DNA from: Rhizobium sp.
GTDB taxonomy: Bacteria; Pseudomonadota; Alphaproteobacteria; Rhizobiales; Rhizobiaceae
Assembly: GCA_027533385.1 (NCBI GenBank)
Contig: JAPZUE010000006.1
Coordinates: 124,001-188,000, forward strand
Reading direction: 5' to 3'
DNA length: 64,000 bases
The notes beneath the pieces are model-generated. The model saw only the letters and a program-made list of their open reading frames with translations, was not told the DNA's origin and searched no databases. Shown here piece after piece: positions 55,453-64,000 of the stretch (positions within the stretch are counted from its first letter, which is position 1; each line of letters starts with the position of its first letter). A program made the position numbers and the translations under genes.

Positions 55453-55602
55453 TCAGTTTTCCTCGATCGAGACCCCGTTCTGGCCGATCTTCAGTTCAAC
55501 GCCATTCGGCTGCGATTCCTCCTGGTACACATAGATGCCAAGGCCGATGACGGCGACCATCAGGGCTCCGATGATCAGGTAGAGACCATTGTTCCGGCTC
55601 AT
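55453..55602 (-). CDS. 49-residue single-pass membrane protein
   Basis: The ATG at 55602 gives MSRNNGLYLIIGALMVAVIG, with an AGGAGA ribosome site. One membrane helix (about 7-26) is followed by a short acidic tail (ELKIGQNGVSIEEN). Similar small proteins occur in Rhizobiales; the function is unknown to me. A longer frame from a TTG at 55683 overlaps the upstream gene's stop and is less likely. Confidence 0.75.
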   Translation of the reverse strand: MSRNNGLYLIIGALMVAVIGLGIYVYQEESQPNGVELKIGQNGVSIEEN

Positions 55603-55679
55603 GAAATTCTCCTGTCTTGTGATGTCGGACAGGGAAAGTCTCAAAAGCCGATATTGTTCCATCGAGGTATGAAAGAAGC

Positions 55680-55973
55680 TCAATCGTCGTTGGCAGAATG
55701 CAGCTCTTCGGGCCTGAGGCCGGCCTCACCGGTTTGCGCGGAAAGACGCAGTCCTTCTCCGCCAGGCCCCGCATCTCCGGCCTTCAGGAACGACACCCCC
55801 ATGCGCTCCAGGGCATCTTGCAGAGCCGCGTAATGCTGCGGGGTCGCATCATAGCCGTTGGCAGCCTCGATCTGCAGGATGAGCAGCGCGGACACGCCAC
55901 TTTCCTTTGAAAGCCTGTCGATGGTGACGTCGAGCATGGCGCGGGCCGCGCGAATTTGGGCGGAACTGATCAT
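55680..55973 (-). CDS. Small helix-turn-helix (XRE-like) regulator
   Basis: This 97-residue protein starts at MISSAQIRAARAMLDVTIDR and has a Cro/C1-type helix-turn-helix (IDRLSKESGVSALLILQIEA) followed by ALQDALERMGVSF and an acidic tail. This arrangement is that of small XRE-like regulators common in Rhizobiales. It lies 77 bp upstream of the 49-residue protein gene on the same strand; the target is unknown. Confidence 0.85.
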   Translation of the reverse strand: MISSAQIRAARAMLDVTIDRLSKESGVSALLILQIEAANGYDATPQHYAALQDALERMGVSFLKAGDAGPGGEGLRLSAQTGEAGLRPEELHSANDD

Positions 55974-56037
55974 AGATCAAGTATGGAGCGGCCCCGGCGA
56001 AAATCAATCCGCAGAATGACAGGGGCGATGAACGGCG

Positions 56038-57270
56038 CTAGCGACGCAGAGCGCGTTGATGACGCCATTCGGCCCCGCCGCAGCCCCAGACGATGCCAAG
56101 CAGCAGGTAGAAGTGGCGCCAGTGATCGGTGTCGATGACATTGCCGATCAGGACATGCCCGACCAGAACGATCCAGGCCACCATCAGATAGGGCTGCCAT
56201 GGTCTGTCCCGCAGCAGATAGCGGAAGCCGATCCACAGGGTCCAGATCATCAGGGCGACATAGGAAACGAAGCCGATCCAGCCATAGGCCATCAGCGACT
56301 TCAGCCAGATATTGTGTTCGTCTTCAGGAAAGATCTTGCCGAACATCATCGGACCGATGCCCAGCGGCTTTTCCATCGCCATTTCGAAGCCGAGCCGATG
56401 GCGGTCGAAGCGGCCGAGATGCCCCCCGTCATATTCTTGCACAAGCTGGGTGCGGGTCTCGAACAGCGCTTGCACCTTCTCGAACTGCAGCGCGATCGAA
56501 AGTGCCGTGACCATGGCGACGATCGCCGCCAGCGACAGAACGAGAATCTTGAGACGAAAGGCGTTGGTCCGCTCCTTCAGCAGCATCACGAAGACGAGGG
56601 CGACCGTGCAGAAGAGAAAGAGACCCCAGGCGGCGCGGGAGAAGGAAAGGAAGACGGCGAGGGACAGGATCAGAATGCCGACGATCCGAAGCGGGGATCC
56701 CAGCAATCGACCTTTCAGCATGCCATACATGAGATAGAGCGTCGGAGCGACGAGGAACGGACCGAACACATTCGGGTCCTGGAATGCGCCCATGGCGCGA
56801 TCATAGCGGGTGAAGATCTCGGCCCCGGGAAATGCGTGGAAATAGCCGAGAATGCCCAACATGCCGGTGATGATGGCTGCGGCCACCCAGGCCTGGAAGA
56901 TGAGTTTCAGCCGCTGGGGGCGATCCTCGATGACCGCGGCGTAGAAGACGGCGGTCAGTGCCAGGAAGATCGACACCGCGACATACAGAACCTGTTCGGT
57001 CAGGATCTCGCGCAGCATGGTGAGCGCAAGCAGCCCGCCGACATTGAAGATCAGGAGCAGGGCCAGCAGTGGCGCCACGATGCGCGAGATCTTGAGGCCA
57101 AACAGAAACCAGAGCGCGACCTGGCCGACCATCAGCAGCTCGTAGGGCGCAGGTTCGGAAATGACGAAGCCGGACAGGAACACGCCAAAGGCCATGATCC
57201 AGGAGATCAACAGTTGAACGGCAGCCGCCTGCGGATTGAATGGCCGGACCTGGATATCAACCGCGCTCAA
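56038..57270 (-). CDS. O-antigen ligase/Wzy-like polysaccharide polymerase
   Basis: This 410-residue membrane protein has 10-12 hydrophobic segments and the Wzy_C (O-antigen ligase) region with LSFSRAAW and a long periplasmic loop ending in DEHNIWLKSLMAYGWIG. It probably joins repeat units of an exopolysaccharide. The start is a TTG whose last two bases lie in the stop of the phosphoglycosyltransferase gene (TTGA overlap), suggesting translational coupling; a GGA lies about 10 nt upstream. It is the last gene of the four-gene minus-strand polysaccharide operon. Confidence 0.85.
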   Translation of the reverse strand: MSAVDIQVRPFNPQAAAVQLLISWIMAFGVFLSGFVISEPAPYELLMVGQVALWFLFGLKISRIVAPLLALLLIFNVGGLLALTMLREILTEQVLYVAVSIFLALTAVFYAAVIEDRPQRLKLIFQAWVAAAIITGMLGILGYFHAFPGAEIFTRYDRAMGAFQDPNVFGPFLVAPTLYLMYGMLKGRLLGSPLRIVGILILSLAVFLSFSRAAWGLFLFCTVALVFVMLLKERTNAFRLKILVLSLAAIVAMVTALSIALQFEKVQALFETRTQLVQEYDGGHLGRFDRHRLGFEMAMEKPLGIGPMMFGKIFPEDEHNIWLKSLMAYGWIGFVSYVALMIWTLWIGFRYLLRDRPWQPYLMVAWIVLVGHVLIGNVIDTDHWRHFYLLLGIVWGCGGAEWRHQRALRR

Positions 57271-58820
57271 TACGCATTTTCCGTGTTGAGTAGCCGGATC
57301 GGCGTGAGGAACAGGATCTTGAGGTCGAACCAGAGAGACCAGTTCTCGATGTAGTAGAGGTCATAGGCCGTGCGGAACTTGATCTTGTCGTCCGTATCGA
57401 TCTCGCCGCGCCAGCCATTGATCTGCGCCCAACCTGTGACGCCAGGCTTGACCCGGTGGCGGGCAAAATAGCCCTCGACGATCTCGCCATAGGTCTTGTC
57501 GCGTGTCTGCCCAAGCACGGCATGCGGACGCGGGCCGACGAGCGACAGGTCGCCGCGCAGCACGTTGAAGATCTGCGGCAGTTCGTCGATCGAGGTCTTG
57601 CGAATGAAGCGGCCGACGGGTGTGACGCGCGGATCGTTCTTGGTCACCGCATTCTTCGCCGTCGGATCGCTCATCTCGGTATACATCGAGCGGAACTTCA
57701 GGACCTTGATGACCTCGTTGTTGAAGCCGTGACGCTTCTGCATGAAGAAGATCGGGCCTTTGGACGTCGTTTTCACAGCGATCGCCGTTGCGATGAACAC
57801 AGGCCAGAGCAGCACCAGCGCAAGCAGGCTGAAGAAGATGTCGAAGGCGCGCTTGGCAACCGAATCCCAGTCCCGGATCGGCTTGTCGAGGATGTCGAGC
57901 AGCGGCACGGCGCCGACATGCGAATAGGCGCGGGGGCGGAAGCGCAGATTGTTCGAATGGGCCGCCAGACGAATGTCGACCGGCAGGACCCACAGCATCT
58001 TGAGGAGCTGCATGATCCGCGCCTCGGCGCTGAGCGGCAGCGCGATGATCATCATGTCGATATGTGCCAGCCGGGCAAATTCCACCAGTTCCGCGACCGT
58101 CCCGAGCTTGGGGTAACCGGCAACGACATCAGGCGAACGAGCCGCACCGCGGTCGTCGAAGATGCCGCAGATGCGGATGTCGTTGTCCGGCTGTTGTTCC
58201 AGCGCGCGTATCAGATCCTTGGCAGGCTTGCCACCGCCGACGATCACCGCGCGGCGCTCCATGACGCCGTTGCGTCCCCATCGGCGGATGCCGAAGCCGA
58301 TCAGATTGCGCTCGATCAGCAGATACAGCGCCCCAAGGATGAACCAGGCCGCCAGTACGCTGCGATAATTCGGGTCGAAGTCGATGAACAGGAAATTGGT
58401 GAGAGAGACAAGGCCGAGCGACGCCATCCAGCTTCCAAGCACGCGCGCCATGGAGCGCATCGGTGCGCGCAGGATCGAGACATGGTAGCAATCGCTGGCC
58501 TGCATGAAGAGCATGGCAAGCAGGGCGCCGACGAAGCCGCTGACGCTGGCGGTGAGAAAATGCGCACCGGCATTGGCGGCGAGAAAGTAGTTCGCGCCCA
58601 GCGCAATGCCGAAAAGGCTGAAGAATTCAAGGAAGCGCAACTGGCCGATGACGATCGCCGGTGAGTAGTTTGCAACGGCATACTGGGCGGCAATCTGGCG
58701 GGCAAGCGCACTGATCTCGGCCTTGCGTTCACCGTCGATGGTGTTGAACTGATCGCCGGTCGTCTGACCACGACGCAAAGCGTCAAGATCGAATGCTTCG
58801 GGTTTGTCGACCTTGTTCAT
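57267..58820 (-). CDS. Undecaprenyl-phosphate sugar phosphotransferase (initiating enzyme)
   Basis: This 517-residue polyprenol-P hexose-1-P transferase starts an exopolysaccharide unit on the lipid carrier. An N-terminal membrane part (four to five helices, about 65-165), a CoA-binding-like Rossmann middle ([16 protein letters not shown]) and the C-terminal Bac_transf catalytic domain ([54 protein letters not shown]) are all intact. I choose the ATG giving [13 protein letters not shown]. UppE of the Agrobacterium UPP locus is of this type. The wzy-like gene overlaps its stop. Confidence 0.93.
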   Translation of the reverse strand: MNKVDKPEAFDLDALRRGQTTGDQFNTIDGERKAEISALARQIAAQYAVANYSPAIVIGQLRFLEFFSLFGIALGANYFLAANAGAHFLTASVSGFVGALLAMLFMQASDCYHVSILRAPMRSMARVLGSWMASLGLVSLTNFLFIDFDPNYRSVLAAWFILGALYLLIERNLIGFGIRRWGRNGVMERRAVIVGGGKPAKDLIRALEQQPDNDIRICGIFDDRGAARSPDVVAGYPKLGTVAELVEFARLAHIDMMIIALPLSAEARIMQLLKMLWVLPVDIRLAAHSNNLRFRPRAYSHVGAVPLLDILDKPIRDWDSVAKRAFDIFFSLLALVLLWPVFIATAIAVKTTSKGPIFFMQKRHGFNNEVIKVLKFRSMYTEMSDPTAKNAVTKNDPRVTPVGRFIRKTSIDELPQIFNVLRGDLSLVGPRPHAVLGQTRDKTYGEIVEGYFARHRVKPGVTGWAQINGWRGEIDTDDKIKFRTAYDLYYIENWSLWFDLKILFLTPIRLLNTENAY

Positions 58821-58906
58821 GGCTCGTACTCGCACGTGTGTGCGTGGAGACTACGCCGAAGGTCCTAAGAAACGCTTTAGGAACCCCTCAGAAATGGCGT
58901 GAATTT

Positions 58907-58926
58907 GTCCTGTTCCGGGACAGGAC
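58907..58926 (-). other. Hairpin between the GT4 and phosphotransferase genes
   Basis: A 7-bp stem (GTCCTGT / ACAGGAC) with a 6-nt loop starts 5 bp past the GT4 stop. A second short inverted repeat (TCCTAA / TTAGGA at 58863-58882) follows. With no T-run, this is more likely an mRNA-stability or weak attenuation site than a full terminator. Confidence 0.4.
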
Positions 58927-58930
58927 GCCA

Positions 58931-60073
58931 TCAAATGCGCGCGAGTTGCACCCGGTAGAGGTCCTCGATGTCCCGTGCCATGACGACTGCGGAAAAGCGG
59001 GAGCGAAAGTCATCCGGGCTCGGCATGGTCCGCCTCGCCCAGTCCGCATCGGTCAGCGCTTTCGCCATGGCGGCACCAAAGAGGTCGGCGCGTCCCGCTT
59101 CAATCAAGGCCTCGCTGTCCTGGCCCAGGATTTCGGGAATACCGCCGACGCGGGAGGCGATGATGATCTTCTCGGCAGCGAGTGCTTCCAGAACGATATA
59201 GGGCATCGCTTCCGCACGGGAGGGCACGACGACGATGTCGGAGAGCGCAAAGGCCTCAGCAATCGGCATCGCGGGCCTGAAGGCGATCCGGCGAACGAGG
59301 CCCTTCTGTTCGACCATGCGGCGATAGCGATCGAGGTCCGGACCGTCGCCGATGATCAGCCCGCTGAGAGGGCGGCCGACCAGGCGCTCCGCTTCGGCAA
59401 AGGCGTTGATGAAGACGTCCGGCCCTTTCAGGTCGCGTAGCATGCCGATATAGGCGAAATCGGCGCCTTCGGCCGTGACGGGAATGTGCCCGAAATCCCG
59501 TTCGCTGATCCCGTTATAGACCCGCGTTGCCTGGCAATGCGGCTTGCCGATCTTCGCTTCATAGGTCTGCCGCTCGTAGTCGCAGACGAAGGAGATCGAT
59601 TCCGTCATCCGTTCCAGGATACGTTCGGCCATGAACACGGCCTGCCCCGAAAGGGTGCCCCGTTTGAAGTGCAGGCTGCCGCCGTGCGGCGAATAGAGGC
59701 GGGCGACGCGATACCTTCGAACCCGCAGGAGTGAGCCGATCAACCGCGCGATCACGCCGCCTTTGGCGCCGTGACCATGCAGAACATCCGGCTGCAATTC
59801 TTTGATAAGCTTGTAACTTTCGACCAGTGCCGCCAGGTCTTTCGGACCGACGGAGCGTCCGATGGGAAAACGGGTGACCCCCAGCGACAGGAACGGCATG
59901 ATCTGCTCGAACAGACGGTCCTCATGCGCTCCGCCCGTCGAACTGTCGCAGAGTATGCCGACCTGATGGCCGGCTGCGCTGTGCAGCTCTGCGAGATCGC
60001 GCACATGGCGGAAGATCCCGCCAATCGGCGACCGAAAGCAGTGCACGATGCGTAAGGCTTGGGTGTCGGCCAT
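58931..60073 (-). CDS. GT4-family glycosyltransferase
   Basis: This 380-residue GT-B enzyme has an N-terminal acceptor domain (SPIGGIFRHVRDLAELHSAAG) and a C-terminal donor domain with the E-x7-E motif (EAMPYIVLEALAAEKIIIAS) and GIPEIL. It should add a sugar to the growing repeat unit on the cytoplasmic face. It starts 3 bp after the Wza-like gene. The closest functional analogue by context is the glycosyltransferase of the UPP locus; this is inference. Confidence 0.92.
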   Translation of the reverse strand: MADTQALRIVHCFRSPIGGIFRHVRDLAELHSAAGHQVGILCDSSTGGAHEDRLFEQIMPFLSLGVTRFPIGRSVGPKDLAALVESYKLIKELQPDVLHGHGAKGGVIARLIGSLLRVRRYRVARLYSPHGGSLHFKRGTLSGQAVFMAERILERMTESISFVCDYERQTYEAKIGKPHCQATRVYNGISERDFGHIPVTAEGADFAYIGMLRDLKGPDVFINAFAEAERLVGRPLSGLIIGDGPDLDRYRRMVEQKGLVRRIAFRPAMPIAEAFALSDIVVVPSRAEAMPYIVLEALAAEKIIIASRVGGIPEILGQDSEALIEAGRADLFGAAMAKALTDADWARRTMPSPDDFRSRFSAVVMARDIEDLYRVQLARI

Positions 60074-60076
60074 CGA

Positions 60077-60652
60077 TCAGAACAGCCGCTCGCGCACATA
60101 GACGGTATCCCCCGCGAGGATGGGATCCGTGATCGGCACGCGACCGGTGATGATCTGTCCGTTGATCTTGCGGGTCACATCGACATCGCGCTGGTTTGCC
60201 CGGCTGTTGAAGCCGCCGGAAACGGCGATGGCGTTGATGATCGTCATGCCGGGCACATAGGCATACTGGCCGGGCTGGCCGACCTGACCCATCACGAAAA
60301 TCGAGCGATAGCGATCGACCTCGATCGACACATCGGGATCACGGAGATAGCCCTGCTTCAACTTCTGGGCGATCGCGCCCTCGAGTTGGGTGAGCGTTGC
60401 GCCGCGTGCGGCGACCTGACCGATGAGCGGGAAGGCGATGTAGCCGGCCTGGTCGACGGTATAGGTATTGGTCAGGCTGGGCTGTTCGAAGACCGTGACG
60501 CGCAGCCGGTCACCGCTATCAAGGCGATAGGGCTGGATCGTTGCCTCATGGAACACCTTGGGGGCGGGGCGATAGCTTGCGCAGCTCGACAGGCCGAGCG
60601 ACAGGAGCACCCCCGCGACCAGAACCATCGCCTGTTTGTTGACCATCGCCAT
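60077..60652 (-). CDS. Wza-like polysaccharide export lipoprotein
   Basis: This 191-residue outer-membrane lipoprotein has a lipobox LSSC (Cys about 24), a Poly_export domain (YRLDSGDRLRVTVFEQPSL) and one SLBB-like domain (FVMGQVGQPGQYAYVPGMTI). It is shorter than Wza (about 380), like the Rhizobiales UppC/ExoF types. I choose the ATG at 60652, with GGGAG about 10 nt upstream. It is the first gene of the minus-strand operon, divergent from the Wzc-like gene. Confidence 0.92.
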   Translation of the reverse strand: MAMVNKQAMVLVAGVLLSLGLSSCASYRPAPKVFHEATIQPYRLDSGDRLRVTVFEQPSLTNTYTVDQAGYIAFPLIGQVAARGATLTQLEGAIAQKLKQGYLRDPDVSIEVDRYRSIFVMGQVGQPGQYAYVPGMTIINAIAVSGGFNSRANQRDVDVTRKINGQIITGRVPITDPILAGDTVYVRERLF

Positions 60653-60679
60653 GCGCTGCGGCGCTCCCAATGAACCCGT

Positions 60680-60701
60680 ATTCGATAGCCTGTTATCGAA
60701 T
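60680..60701. promoter_or_regulatory. Perfect 8-bp palindrome in the divergent wza/wzc promoter region
   Basis: ATTCGATA-GCCTGT-TATCGAAT lies 28 bp upstream of the Wza-like start and about 135 bp upstream of the Wzc-like start. Its size, AT-rich arms and place between divergent operons suggest an operator for a dimeric regulator. Confidence 0.5.
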
Positions 60702-60836
60702 GGTTAGGGTTAACGTAGCGTAAACGCTGGGCGGCACTTTCCCGCAGGCTCGCGCCAAATCTGGGCAAGTCCCGATTAACCCTTGAGTTACTATGATCCT
60801 TTACTTTCGCGAAAAAGATGTTCCGGGAGTTTTGTG

Positions 60837-63029
60837 ATGCCGAGTGTGGACCGCGATCAACATGATGTCGATATCGACCTGGCCCAGCTCTTCCGCGCCG
60901 TTTGGGAGCGGAAGGGGCGGATACTCGCTGCGACCGCGCTCGTTGGTGTGCTGGCCTTTGTCGGCGCCAATGCCATTTCGCCCACCTACAAGAGTGACGC
61001 CAGGCTGCTGATCGAGCCGCGTGAACCCACGTTTTCCGCTTCGGGCACCGCATCTGCCGCAGTCGAGCCGATGCCGGACGAGCTGAACATTGCAAGTCAG
61101 GTGCAACTGCTCCAGTCGGTCGACCTGATCAAGCAGGTGGCCCGTGATCTCAAGCTGCACGAGCGGACCGAATTCGATCCAGATGCCAGCCCCTCCGTCA
61201 TCACCGACGTCCTTGTGCTGTTCGGGCTGAAGAGCAATCCGCTCGATCTTCCGCCGGAAGAGCGCGTGATCAACGCCTTCAAGGAAAAGCTGAACGTCTA
61301 TCAGGTGGATAAATCGCGGGTCATCGGCATCGAATTCACCTCGCAGGATCCCAAGCTTGCCGCTGCCGTCCCGAATACGATGATGGAAGTCTACCGTTCG
61401 CTTCAGAGCGGCGCTAAGCTCGACAGCAATTCCGATGCCGTGCGCTGGCTGGAAACGGAGATTGCCAACCTGCGCGAAAAGGTGCGCGAGGCCGAGCAGA
61501 AGGTCGCCGAATACCGCTCCTCGGCAGGGCTGATGGCGGTGGGTGGCGACCAGGGCTCGTTCAGCAGCAAGCAGCTTTCCGATATCTCGACCGAACTGGC
61601 GCGGGTACGCAGCGAACGCGCAAGCGCGGAAGCCACCGCCGAGAATTTGCGTGAGAGCATCAAGGCCGGCAAGCCGACGGAAACGGTCGATGCAATTGCC
61701 CGCTCGGAATCCATCCAGCGTTTGAAGGCGACAGAATCGCAGTTGCGCGCGCAGATCTCGGATCTGTCGACGCGCCTGCTCGACGGCCATCCGCAGATGA
61801 AGGCCCTGCGCGCCCAGCTCGTCGGCATACGGGAGCAGGTGCAGACGGAATCGCTGAGGGTCGCAGCCAGCCTCGACAACGAAGCTGCTGTTGCCCGCGA
61901 ACGCGAAACGCAGCTCCTTGCCCAGTTGAACACGTTAAAGGCAGACACCGCCCGCGCCGGCGAGGACGAGGTCGGTCTGAAGTCGCTCGAGCGTGAAGCG
62001 ACGGCCCAGCGCCAGCTGCTCGAAACCTATCTCGCCCGCTACCGTGAAGCCTCCTCGCGCCTCGCCGAAGGTGCAAGCCCCGCCGACGCGCGTGTGGTCT
62101 CGACGGCCATCGAGCCGCAGGAGCCGAACTTCCCGAAGGTCCTGCCGATCACGATCGTCGCGACACTCTCGACGATGATCCTGGCGGCCGTGGCCGTCAT
62201 GCTGGCGGAACTGTTCAGCGGCCGAGCCCTGCGTGCGCCCGGGGCAGGAGCCTCATCCGTCGCGCGCCGCGAGGACGACATGGTCGCCGTGGGAGAGATC
62301 GCAATCGAGCCCCCACAGCCGCGCCGCCAAAGCGATGCGCCCGCAAGCCTTTTGAACGTCCAGCCCGATGAGGATCTGGTCGAGGAGCTGGAGCAGGCCG
62401 TCGTGGCAGAATTGCCCGCACCTGCCGCGCCGGAAGAACAGGACGAATTCTCCATCGCCTCCGTCGCCGACTATCTGGCCGAACAGAACACGCGCATTGC
62501 CTTCGCCATCTCGCCCTCCGGTGATGATGGCTCGCTTGGCACCGTGGCACTCGCCCGTGAACTCTCCGATCGTGGCAATCGTGTCGTCCTGGTCGATATG
62601 ACCGGCTCAGCCTGCCCAACGAGACTGATGGCATCCTGGCGTGATCTCGCCGGCATCACCGATCTCTTGACCGGTGATGCAGCCTTTGCCGATTGCATCC
62701 ATCCGGACCGTTCCTCGGCGGCCGATATCATCCCGCAGGGCAATGCCGATATCCGCCAGGCCATGCGTGGCGCCGACAGGCTGTCGATGATCGTCGATGC
62801 TCTGGCCGACGTTTACGACATCGTGCTGGTCGAATGCGGGCCTGCCAACGCCGAGGGTGTCGCCCGTCTGAGCCGCAATGGCCGTCACGAGATCATCCTC
62901 TCGGCACCGGAGCCGCAGGCCAACGAGCTTGCCGAGATCATGGTCGCTTTCGAGGATGTCGGCTACAAGGATCTGGTCCTGCTCTCGGTCAAGACGCCAC
63001 CCGTGCGCGGTGAGCGCGACGCCGCCTGA
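60837..63029 (+). CDS. Wzc-like polysaccharide co-polymerase with degenerate kinase domain
   Basis: This 730-residue protein starts at MPSVDRDQHDVDIDLAQLFR with a GGGAG site 6 nt upstream. The Wzz domain has membrane helix 1 (about 28-48), a long periplasmic coiled coil (about 180-420) and helix 2 (about 433-458) with the Pro-rich PNFPKVLPITIVAT. The C-terminal cytoplasmic part is a BY-kinase-like fold, but the Walker A region reads SPSGDDGSLGTVALARELS and lacks the GKT/S. VVLVDMTG and YDIVLVECGP mark the A' and B strands. It probably controls chain length or export without kinase activity. Confidence 0.85.
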   Translation: MPSVDRDQHDVDIDLAQLFRAVWERKGRILAATALVGVLAFVGANAISPTYKSDARLLIEPREPTFSASGTASAAVEPMPDELNIASQVQLLQSVDLIKQVARDLKLHERTEFDPDASPSVITDVLVLFGLKSNPLDLPPEERVINAFKEKLNVYQVDKSRVIGIEFTSQDPKLAAAVPNTMMEVYRSLQSGAKLDSNSDAVRWLETEIANLREKVREAEQKVAEYRSSAGLMAVGGDQGSFSSKQLSDISTELARVRSERASAEATAENLRESIKAGKPTETVDAIARSESIQRLKATESQLRAQISDLSTRLLDGHPQMKALRAQLVGIREQVQTESLRVAASLDNEAAVARERETQLLAQLNTLKADTARAGEDEVGLKSLEREATAQRQLLETYLARYREASSRLAEGASPADARVVSTAIEPQEPNFPKVLPITIVATLSTMILAAVAVMLAELFSGRALRAPGAGASSVARREDDMVAVGEIAIEPPQPRRQSDAPASLLNVQPDEDLVEELEQAVVAELPAPAAPEEQDEFSIASVADYLAEQNTRIAFAISPSGDDGSLGTVALARELSDRGNRVVLVDMTGSACPTRLMASWRDLAGITDLLTGDAAFADCIHPDRSSAADIIPQGNADIRQAMRGADRLSMIVDALADVYDIVLVECGPANAEGVARLSRNGRHEIILSAPEPQANELAEIMVAFEDVGYKDLVLLSVKTPPVRGERDAA

Positions 63030-63057
63030 TGGCAGGCGCCCGGGGAGGTGACAAAGG

Positions 63058-64000
63058 TCAGTCCTCGGATTTTACCGGAGCTGTGAGCGTGCCTTGGGCG
63101 CGCAGCCGCTGGATCAGCGCATAGAGATGCGGATTGCCCTTGATGAAGGTCTTGGTGCGCGTCAGGCTGCGGTGGGTGAGTGCGGCCAGATGGCCGGCTG
63201 GTCTCAGCGGAAGCAGGATATCGTAGTGATCGGTGATCATCGTGCACCAGCGACGCTTGTAGTCCTGATCGCCGATGCCGAAGTCGAACAGGGCGGCACC
63301 ATCAAGGGCGCTGTGCTCGATCACCAGCCAGAACAACAATTCGCCGGGGCTTGCCTCGGCCATCAGGCGGTCGTCGATCGAGCCGAACTGGCAGATTACG
63401 TGATCGCCCTTGCGCGACAGGCCGGTGATCGCGGCGATCTTGCCCTCGTGTTCGCCCTTGAGCCTGATGCCATGCAGTTCCAGCGGCACGTCCGATGCCC
63501 CCTGGTTGCGTTCGAGCAGCATGTGAAAGAAGGCCTGCGTTTCTGCGGCCTGAAACACGTTCGGAAGCCCGACCGTGGCGAACCGGGCCGCTTTTTGCTG
63601 AAAGAACAGTTCGAGGAGCGCCTTCTGTTCCTTCACGTGGGTAGGGCGGATGTGTTCGAAGCCGCCGGCGGTTTCCAGTTTGCGAACCTGGGCGCGATAC
63701 TTCTTGCGGCGGCTCTTGGCATTGAGCGGCGCGATCGTTTCTTCCATCGTCGCGCTTAAGGGGAGCTGAAATGCGGCATTCTGATTGAGGATGTGCGGAA
63801 GACCCGCCAGCGGATGACGTTCACCGCGCCAGTCGAGGGGCATATGGGTGAGGCTGAGCAGATCGGCGTGATCGCGCAGCGCTTCGACCAGAAGCGTCTC
63901 CAGATCTTTTGCCGAGACCTCTGCCGCGCTGCGGCGGAACGCGGCGCTGTAGAGGCCGCTGTTGAAATTGGTGAAAGCCGAGCCGATGAACTGCGCGTTG
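63058..64000 (-). CDS. CelD/BcsL-type GNAT acetyltransferase, truncated by window end
   Basis: The frame runs off the window at its 5' end (upstream in-frame codons continue to 64000), so the N-terminus is missing. The C-terminal Acetyltransf_6 domain shows KSRRKKYRAQVRKLE, the GDHVICQFGSID strand and DFGIGDQDYKRRW, the signature of CelD-like acetyltransferases in polysaccharide loci. It may acetylate the polymer or a sugar precursor. It is convergent with the Wzc-like gene, 28 bp apart. Confidence 0.88.
   Translation of the reverse strand, partial: NAQFIGSAFTNFNSGLYSAAFRRSAAEVSAKDLETLLVEALRDHADLLSLTHMPLDWRGERHPLAGLPHILNQNAAFQLPLSATMEETIAPLNAKSRRKKYRAQVRKLETAGGFEHIRPTHVKEQKALLELFFQQKAARFATVGLPNVFQAAETQAFFHMLLERNQGASDVPLELHGIRLKGEHEGKIAAITGLSRKGDHVICQFGSIDDRLMAEASPGELLFWLVIEHSALDGAALFDFGIGDQDYKRRWCTMITDHYDILLPLRPAGHLAALTHRSLTRTKTFIKGNPHLYALIQRLRAQGTLTAPVKSED

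Noticed and set aside
56056-58664. Long plus-strand frames opposite the wzy-like and phosphotransferase genes
   Set aside because: They are charged, low-complexity translations of the opposite strand of clear membrane genes.

Overview
The window looks like a chromosomal segment of an alphaproteobacterium of the Rhizobiaceae (Rhizobium/Agrobacterium/Allorhizobium-like). This is an inference. It rests on the high-GC codon use, a Mg-type hemB beside a DUF6163 gene and an ldtR-ldtP pair, the order glyA-nrdR-ribD...ribH-nusB, the order plsX-fabH-ihfA-merR, a bacterial H+-pyrophosphatase, and a polysaccharide locus resembling the Agrobacterium unipolar polysaccharide (UPP) genes. No species call is possible from the sequence alone.

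Region by region. (1) 1-4250 is an accessory stretch: the 3' part of a TetR regulator, an IS110-family element with a candidate bridge RNA, a small exported protein, a 113-bp duplicate of the tetR 3' end, and two genes of lower-GC character, one with a clear HEPN RNase-like motif. (2) 4362-6152 is aspS. (3) 6753-25856 is a single giant gene (6,367 codons) for a type I-secreted RTX adhesin made of about 17 Ig-like repeats, two RTX blocks, cadherin/VCBS modules, an embedded C-type lectin domain and a C-terminal secretion signal. No transporter gene for it lies in the window. (4) 26089-35840 holds an exported protein, parC, a cyclic-nucleotide-binding/CPBP protease fusion, a membrane GGDEF-EAL protein divergent from a methyltransferase resembling PhcB, the leucyltransferase bpt and an RDD membrane protein. 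(5) 35909-39821 holds hemB, DUF6163, ldtR and an L,D-transpeptidase. (6) 40008-48290 holds glyA, nrdR, ribD, two small minus-strand genes, ribH, nusB, an MFS transporter and hppA. (7) 48387-54227 holds bamE, a cytochrome bc1 chaperone, yceD (DUF177), plsX, fabH, ihfA, merR, a small exported protein and tRNA-Pro(GGG). (8) 54406-64000 holds a PHA-depolymerase-like esterase, two small genes, and a polysaccharide locus: Wzy-like polymerase, initiating phosphoglycosyltransferase, GT4 glycosyltransferase and Wza-like exporter on the minus strand, divergent from a Wzc-like protein with a degenerate kinase domain, plus a CelD-type acetyltransferase cut by the window end.

Themes. Much of the non-core content concerns the cell surface and attachment: the giant adhesin, the polysaccharide locus, the c-di-GMP protein, the possible fatty-acid-methyl-ester signal synthase and the L,D-transpeptidase. 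Surface adhesins and UPP-type polysaccharides are commonly controlled by c-di-GMP in this family, but no direct link is visible here. The strongest candidates for new biology are the giant lectin-bearing adhesin, the IS110 bridge-RNA region beside a duplicated gene end, the HEPN pair, the pseudokinase Wzc and its divergent palindrome, and the CNB-CPBP fusion.
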